NCBI RefSeq assembly: GCF_005144585.1
Contig: NZ_SSMQ01000047.1
Location: 1 to 64,000 of the forward strand
Direction: 5' to 3'
Source: Polyangium fumosum
GTDB taxonomy: Bacteria; Myxococcota_A; Polyangia; Polyangiales; Polyangiaceae
Length of the DNA stretch: 64,000 nt
The notes beneath the pieces were generated by a model. The model did not search any database. It saw only the letters and a list, made by a program, of their open reading frames with translations, and had not been told where the DNA came from. This document shows positions 59,103 through 64,000 of this stretch, piece after piece. The first letter of the stretch is position 1, and each line of letters starts with the position of its first letter. A program made the position numbers and the translations under genes.

Positions 59103-60041
59103 GTGAGCGAGGCCATTTCCCCGAGGTCCGCGCTTTCGCGCGTCGCCCGAGCCGAGGGCCCGACGGAGCTCCCTCCTCTCTCGGACCCGTACCTGCGGGG
59201 GCCGAGGTCGCCGCACAAAAAGCCGCTCTCGACGCTGGCATTGACGTCGATCCTGGCGCCGTTCGTGGGCGGACCGCTGGGCTCGGTCGCCGCCATCGTC
59301 TTCGGCTGGGCCGCGCGTCGCGAGATCGACGGCGTAGGCACAGGACGCCGCGGGTATGTCCTGGCGACACTGGGGATGGGCCTCGGGATTTGCCTGACGG
59401 TGGCTTGGGGCGCGGCCATCGCGTTCGGGGTGTGGACGATGGAGCGGCGCCACGAGGCGCAGCTCGATTCGATCGCCAATGTCGTGACGGTCGGGGATAC
59501 GCCGAGGCCGCTCGAGGGTTCGGTCGAGGCTGCGGAGCCTGCGTCGCCGCCTTCCAAGGCCGTGCCGGTTCTCCAGAAAGAGACGGCCGTTCACAAGGAG
59601 GGCAACGTCACGATCGTGGATGTTGGGATCTCGGTGTCGTCGCTCTCGCAGGAGCTCGCGAAGCAACGCGCGGCCGCAGCGGCGGCGGGCGAGACGATCG
59701 TCGTGATGACGACGAAGAGCGAGTGTGTCTCGTGCCGCAGCTTGTCGACGTCGCTCGAGCATCCGCTCATGCAGACGGCGCTCGCGCGGGTGCGGCTCGT
59801 GCGTGTGGACATCGACGCGTTCGACGAGGACCTCACGGGGCTGAAGATGCCGCACGAGCGGGTGCCGAGTTTTTTCCTCCTGGCGCCGGATCTCTATCCG
59901 CGCGACGCGATCGACGGCGGCGAGTGGGACGAGGACGTGCCCGCGAACATGGCGCCCGTGCTCGGCGCGTTCGTGCGCGGAAAATACGAGACGCGGCGGC
60001 AGAGCTTCGAGCCGATTCAAAACGGCGGGATCAAGCTCTGA
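59103..60041 (+). CDS. DUF4190-like membrane protein with thioredoxin-like domain
   Basis: This is a 312-aa protein from a GTG. Two membrane helices at about 45-70 and 82-108 (LALTSILAPFVGGPLGSVAA, GYVLATLGMGLGICLTVAWG) surround ARREIDGVGTG, the pattern of DUF4190. After a linker comes a C-terminal domain (VVMTTKSECVSCRSLSTSLE, LVRVDIDAFDEDLTGLKMPH, VPSFFLLAPD) with a CxxC and cis-Pro-like VPS, i.e. a thioredoxin fold. It may reduce or sense disulfides at the membrane. It starts the rightward chain leading to the kinase. Confidence 0.75.
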   Translation: MSEAISPRSALSRVARAEGPTELPPLSDPYLRGPRSPHKKPLSTLALTSILAPFVGGPLGSVAAIVFGWAARREIDGVGTGRRGYVLATLGMGLGICLTVAWGAAIAFGVWTMERRHEAQLDSIANVVTVGDTPRPLEGSVEAAEPASPPSKAVPVLQKETAVHKEGNVTIVDVGISVSSLSQELAKQRAAAAAAGETIVVMTTKSECVSCRSLSTSLEHPLMQTALARVRLVRVDIDAFDEDLTGLKMPHERVPSFFLLAPDLYPRDAIDGGEWDEDVPANMAPVLGAFVRGKYETRRQSFEPIQNGGIKL

Positions 60042-60108
60042 GACAGGCGCGCGCTGCGGCTTCGGATCTCGGGCGCGAGGCTTCCCTCCGCTGCTAGGAT
60101 GCGCCGCC

Positions 60109-60384
60109 ATGAAGCGCGCCGGGCAGATCTCGATCTTCGTCCTCTGCGTCTTGTTCAGCGTCTCCGCCGCGGTGAACGTGATGTCGGACAACAGCGAGGT
60201 CGAGCGCGCAGCCGCGGCCGTGGCGTGTGGGGAGCAGGGGCCGAATTGCCGCGCGCAGGTGACGCGGCACGAGCGGACGCCGTTCGGGCAGACGTTCGAG
60301 ATGGTGACGCCGAAGCGGACGGTGGACGTGGTCTGCCGGCGCGCATTCGTGATGGTGGGCGACTACGCCTGCAAGCTTCGCTGA
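60109..60384 (+). CDS. Small exported protein
   Basis: This 91-aa protein has an N-terminal hydrophobic helix (ISIFVLCVLFSVSAAVNVMS) and a short periplasmic part with four Cys (VACGEQGPNC, VVCRRAF, DYACKLR). The stop overlaps the kinase start (TGATG). No family is recognised. Confidence 0.65.
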   Translation: MKRAGQISIFVLCVLFSVSAAVNVMSDNSEVERAAAAVACGEQGPNCRAQVTRHERTPFGQTFEMVTPKRTVDVVCRRAFVMVGDYACKLR

Positions 60385-61532
60385 TGGGAAGGCCCTCGCT
60401 TCGGTCCTTGACCGGGCTCGTTTGCCCGCGCTGCCGCGACCCGAAGCCTGCGCCCGTCGAGACGACGGAGCCCGTGTTTTGCCCGCGCGACGGGCTCGCG
60501 CTCGTCGCCGCGGCGGTCCTCGCCGACGCGGATGGAGATCCGTTCCTCGGGACGACGATCGCGGGGCGGTACGTGGTGCTCGGTCGGATGGGCGCGGGCT
60601 CGATGGGGGCGGTGTACCGAGCGTGGGACGCGGCGCGGGGGCAGGACGTCGCGGTGAAGGTGTTTCGTGGGGATCGGGGGCTCGGCGCGCGGGCGCTCTC
60701 GCGGCTCGATCGGGAGGCGCGGGTCCTCGCGATGCTGCGATCCCCGCACACGGTGCAGGTGCTCGACGTGGGGGAGGTCGTGCACGGCGGGCAGGACGCG
60801 CTCGTCTCGCCCACGGTGTCGCGGTTCCTCGTGATGGAGATGCTCGAAGGCGAGCCGCTCGGCGTCCGGCTGCGGCGGGAAGGGCGGCTCTCGATCGTGG
60901 AGGCGACGCGGCTCGGGACGCATGCGCTCACGTCGCTCGCCGAGGCGCACGAGAAGGGGATCGTCCACCGGGATCTGAAGCCGGACAACGTGTTCATTGC
61001 CCGCCTCGGCGGAGGGGCCGAGGGGGCCAAGCTGCTCGATTTCGGGCTCGCCGACCTCGGGCCCTCGCCGCGCGACCCGAACGACGCGCTCGGGTGCGGG
61101 GGGGGTCCTGTCGGTACGCCTCGGTACATGTCGCCGGAGCAGGCGCTCGGGGAGCCGGTCGATGCGCGCAGCGATCTGTATGCGGTGGGCGCGCTCCTTT
61201 ACCAGATGCTCGTGGGCAGGCCCCCGTTCGTCGAGCGGGACGCGGCGCGGGTGATGGCCAAACACGTGCACGAGCCGCCGATCGCGCCTCGCGAGGCTGC
61301 GCCGGAGGCGGGGATCCCGCGCGCCTTGTCGGACCTCGTGGTGCGGGCGCTCTGCAAGCGGCCGGAGGATCGGCCGGAGAGCGCGCGGGCGTTCATCGAG
61401 GCCCTCGAGGAGGCGTGCGCCCAAGGCGCGGGGCCCGGCGCGGCGCGGCATGCAGCGGACGGGCGCGAAGCGGTTGTACGGCGCCCGGAGAGCCGTGTAC
61501 CTTCGCGCACGGACAACGATGGATCCTCGTGA
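60384..61532 (+). CDS. Hanks-type Ser/Thr protein kinase with zinc-ribbon N terminus
   Basis: This 382-aa kinase begins with a zinc ribbon (CPRCRDPKPA, then VFCPRDG). The kinase domain is complete: glycine loop GRMGAGSMGAVYRAWD, Lys in VAVKVF, catalytic loop VHRDLKPDNVFI, DFG in KLLDFGLAD and the activation segment VGTPRYMSPEQ. A short disordered tail follows. No membrane helix is present, so it is cytosolic. This layout is common among the large kinase sets of Polyangiales. The ATG overlaps the upstream stop; the gene end overlaps the TPR gene by 14 bases. Confidence 0.95.
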   Translation: MGRPSLRSLTGLVCPRCRDPKPAPVETTEPVFCPRDGLALVAAAVLADADGDPFLGTTIAGRYVVLGRMGAGSMGAVYRAWDAARGQDVAVKVFRGDRGLGARALSRLDREARVLAMLRSPHTVQVLDVGEVVHGGQDALVSPTVSRFLVMEMLEGEPLGVRLRREGRLSIVEATRLGTHALTSLAEAHEKGIVHRDLKPDNVFIARLGGGAEGAKLLDFGLADLGPSPRDPNDALGCGGGPVGTPRYMSPEQALGEPVDARSDLYAVGALLYQMLVGRPPFVERDAARVMAKHVHEPPIAPREAAPEAGIPRALSDLVVRALCKRPEDRPESARAFIEALEEACAQGAGPGAARHAADGREAVVRRPESRVPSRTDNDGSS

Positions 61533-64000
61533 AATCGAAATGCTCGTCCAGCGCCTGCTCGCGAACCCTCACGATCAGGAGGCGCTCGCGTACGCGCATC
61601 GTGCAGGCGCGCAGGACCCTCGCTCGTACGCCATGTTGCTCGAGCGCGTCGGCACGCAGACGCCGGATCCCGCCTACGGCGCACATTGGCTGAGCGAGGC
61701 CGCGAACGTCTGGCAAGCGGCGTTCGGCGACATGAACAACACCGTGCGCACGTTGATGCTCGCGGTCGACAAGGATCCGATGCATCGCTCGGCCGAGCGG
61801 CTCGTGCAGATGTTTCGCGAAAAGGGCGACGTCATGTCGCTCGTCCAGCTTTACGAGCGGCAAGCGAAGGGGCTCGCGCCCGCGGCAGCCAAGCCGGAGG
61901 TGCGCGCGATGCTCCTCAAGCTGCACGAGGAGCTTGGGCGGATGTGGAGCGAGCCGCAGCTCGCGCGGCCCGAGCGCGCGGTGGAGAACTGGCGCAAGGT
62001 CGCCGAGCTCGATCCGCGCAACGTGTATGCGATCTACGCGGCGCGCGAGATCTTGAAGGCGCAGCAGCAGTACGCGGAGGCGATCCCGTACTTCGCGATG
62101 GAGCAGGCCATCGCCGAGGATCCCGAGCGCAAGCTCGCGCTCTACCGAGACGAGGCCGACATCCGCAAGCGCGCGGGCGACATGCCGGGCGCGACGCAGG
62201 CGCTGCGCTCGGCGCGCGCGGTGCGTCCGACCGACGTTGCGTTGACGCAGGAGCTCGGCGTGAGCGTGCTCGAGCGCATCAACGCGGGCGAGAACGTGCC
62301 GCAGCCGGAGCGCGACGAGACGGCGGCGATCTTCGTGCAGCTCGCGGAGACGTACGACGGGGAGTACGGGCTCTCGTACTCGTTGTCGGCGCTCGGCGCG
62401 TCGCCGGGGCACGACCGCGCGATGCAGCTCGCGGATCACTTCGGGGCGCTGCTCGGTCGTACGGGGGAGCTCGGTCCGCAGTACGCGGCGTACTTGAAGG
62501 CGAACCCGAACGGGTTCATGGCGAACGTGGCGCGGATGAAGGTGGGCAACGCGCAACCGCCGCCGCCGCCGCAGCCCGCGGCGCAAGCCGCGCCCGCCGC
62601 GCCGCAGCCGGTGCAGCCGGTGCAACCCGCGCAGCCCGTGTCCGCCGCGCAGCCCTCGCAACCGCCCGCAGCCGCGCAGCCCGCGCAGCCCCCGCAATCT
62701 GCGCAACCCGCGCAGCCCCCGGCGGCCGCGCCCGCGTCCGAGGGGCGCGCGCCCTCGCCTTCGGTCGTCGCGATGCAAGCGCAGGCGGCGGTGCCGGCGG
62801 GGGATGTGCACGCGCTCCTGGAGGAGGCTTCGGCCGAGGCGCAGAAGGGCCGCAAGCCGCAGGCGTACACGAAGTACCGCGAGGCGCTGAAGATCGATCC
62901 GGCGAACTCCGAGGCGCTCTCGTGGGTCGAGGAGTACCTGCGGCAGAAGCGTATGTTCGCGGATCTCCGCGACGTGCTGCTCGCGGCGTCGCGCGTGCCG
63001 ACGGTCTCGCCCGAGACGCGCAAGGCGCAGCTCCGCGACGTGGCCGGCATGTGCGAGTCGCAGCTCCGCGACATCGACACGGCGATCGCGGCGTGGAAGC
63101 AGCTCTGCCAGATCGATCGCGGCGACGAGCAGGCGCGTGATCAGCTCCGCAGGTTGCTCGAGCGCGCGACGAAGTGGGACGACCTCGCGACCGTGCTCGA
63201 GCAGGACGCGATGAGCACGCCCGACACGGAGCAGAAGCTCGCGATCGAGAAGAAGCTCGCGGGCCTGCACGAGGCGAAGCGCAAGGATCCGGTGGCCGCG
63301 GCCGAGGTGTGGACGCGGATCGCGTCGCTCGTGCCGGAGGACGAGGCGGCCGTGAACACGGCCGTCAAGCTCTACGAGAAGGGCGAGCGGCTCGACCTCG
63401 CGGCGCAGGCCATCGCGGACAACATGAGCGGGTTCACGGACCCGAACACGCGCGCCGGGCTCTTGCAAAAGCTAGGCGAGCTGCGGCTCAAGCTGAACGA
63501 TGCCGGCGCCGCGGGCGACGCATTTGCCGAGGCCGCGGAGCTCGGCAAGCAGGCGAAGATTTGGGAGCAGGCCGAGAAGGCGTACACGGCTGCGGGCCGC
63601 ATCGCCGATGCGGCGAACGCGATCGAGCAGCGCGCCGAGCTCGCCGACGGCAAGCAACAAGCGACGCTGCTCGCGCAGGCGGCGGATCTCTTCCTCAAGG
63701 CGGGGGATGCGCCGGGCGCGGTGATCCGGCTGGAGCGCGCCTCCGAGATCGACCCGACGAACGACGCGTACGTGCAGGGCCTCGAGGAGCAATACCGCGC
63801 GGCCGGGCGGCTGCCGGATCTCGTGCACCTCTTGCTCGGGCGCGCGGAAAAACTCTCCGATCGCGGCAAGCGCGTGGCGTCGCGGCGCGCGGCGGCCGAG
63901 GTGCAGCGCTCGCTCGGTGACAACGAGGGTGCGCGTGAGAGCCTCTTGCTCGTGCTGTCCGACGGTGACGACGAGGGCGCGCTCGCGCTGCTCGTCGAGG
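61519..64000 (+). CDS. Large TPR-repeat protein, 3' end outside window
   Basis: An open frame from an ATG at 61519 continues for at least 827 codons without a stop to the window end. The protein is helical with many tetratricopeptide-like units (for example WRKVAELDPRNVYAIYAARE, YTKYREALKIDPANSEALSW) and a Gln/Ala/Pro-rich linker at about residues 349-415. It starts inside the end of the kinase gene, so the two are co-translated. TPR scaffolds next to Ser/Thr kinases often bring the kinase to partners. No catalytic motif is visible in the part present. Confidence 0.85.
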   Translation, partial: MDPREIEMLVQRLLANPHDQEALAYAHRAGAQDPRSYAMLLERVGTQTPDPAYGAHWLSEAANVWQAAFGDMNNTVRTLMLAVDKDPMHRSAERLVQMFREKGDVMSLVQLYERQAKGLAPAAAKPEVRAMLLKLHEELGRMWSEPQLARPERAVENWRKVAELDPRNVYAIYAAREILKAQQQYAEAIPYFAMEQAIAEDPERKLALYRDEADIRKRAGDMPGATQALRSARAVRPTDVALTQELGVSVLERINAGENVPQPERDETAAIFVQLAETYDGEYGLSYSLSALGASPGHDRAMQLADHFGALLGRTGELGPQYAAYLKANPNGFMANVARMKVGNAQPPPPPQPAAQAAPAAPQPVQPVQPAQPVSAAQPSQPPAAAQPAQPPQSAQPAQPPAAAPASEGRAPSPSVVAMQAQAAVPAGDVHALLEEASAEAQKGRKPQAYTKYREALKIDPANSEALSWVEEYLRQKRMFADLRDVLLAASRVPTVSPETRKAQLRDVAGMCESQLRDIDTAIAAWKQLCQIDRGDEQARDQLRRLLERATKWDDLATVLEQDAMSTPDTEQKLAIEKKLAGLHEAKRKDPVAAAEVWTRIASLVPEDEAAVNTAVKLYEKGERLDLAAQAIADNMSGFTDPNTRAGLLQKLGELRLKLNDAGAAGDAFAEAAELGKQAKIWEQAEKAYTAAGRIADAANAIEQRAELADGKQQATLLAQAADLFLKAGDAPGAVIRLERASEIDPTNDAYVQGLEEQYRAAGRLPDLVHLLLGRAEKLSDRGKRVASRRAAAEVQRSLGDNEGARESLLLVLSDGDDEGALALLVE

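Noticed and set aside
61393-63468. Leftward frame of 691 codons opposite the TPR gene
   Set aside because: Low-complexity Leu/Arg product; the plus-strand TPR frame is clearly the coding one.

Overview
The window is high-GC DNA typical of a large-genome myxobacterium (Myxococcota, Polyangiales/Sorangium-like). This is inferred from the gene content: ECF sigma/FecR pairs, a PilZ protein, many Pro/Ala-rich lipoproteins, a Hanks-type Ser/Thr kinase, a type III polyketide synthase and strong third-position GC. No marker gene fixes the genus.

Left chromosomal part (1-31,900): a 5'-truncated coiled-coil protein; a purine/pyrimidine salvage pair (punA, cdd); a Lys/Arg-rich protein with a strong terminator; an ECF sigma factor coupled to a FecR-like membrane protein; a PilZ protein; a nucleotidyltransferase-fold protein; a 775-aa VWA-like lipoprotein; an epoxide hydrolase; a GMC oxidoreductase with its small partner; an OmpR-type two-component system followed by a dipeptide-epimerase-like enolase; a small type III PKS operon (PKS, aldo/keto reductase, SnoaL-like); a four-gene operon (PhnD-like binding protein, TatT-like lipoprotein, MMPL/RND exporter, dienelactone hydrolase); and a response regulator coupled to a glycogen-debranching-type glucosidase.

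Integrated element (31,980-56,206, about 24.2 kb): it sits in the 3' end of a tRNA-Leu(CAG) gene and is bounded by a 17-bp direct repeat. Leftward genes at its left end encode a 1,577-aa protein built of eight repeated Cys/His zinc modules plus two small proteins. A divergent promoter carries a 20-bp palindrome. A rightward block (37.6-49.5 kb) of tightly coupled genes looks virion-like: small membrane proteins, a 125-aa protein with a complete CDP-alcohol phosphatidyltransferase motif, a 289-aa candidate capsid protein followed by a 17-bp-stem terminator, a Cys-His protease-like protein, a 187-aa beta-rich protein and a membrane-anchored transglycosylase/M15-like lysin. At the right end, a leftward operon encodes two DNA methyltransferases, a zinc protein, the tyrosine integrase, a Ser-rich lipoprotein and a ParB-like protein. 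I find no terminase, portal, tail gene, relaxase or Walker-A packaging ATPase. The best working hypothesis is an undescribed tailless, lipid-containing temperate virus or a satellite. The attachment core lies in frame inside an element gene, so integration splits and excision rejoins a predicted 1,740-aa protein.

Right chromosomal part (56,207-64,000): a lipoprotein, an OLD/RecF-like ATPase with a degenerate P-loop, a DUF4190-like/thioredoxin-like membrane protein, a small secreted protein, a zinc-ribbon Ser/Thr kinase, and a TPR-rich protein that overlaps the kinase gene and runs off the window end.
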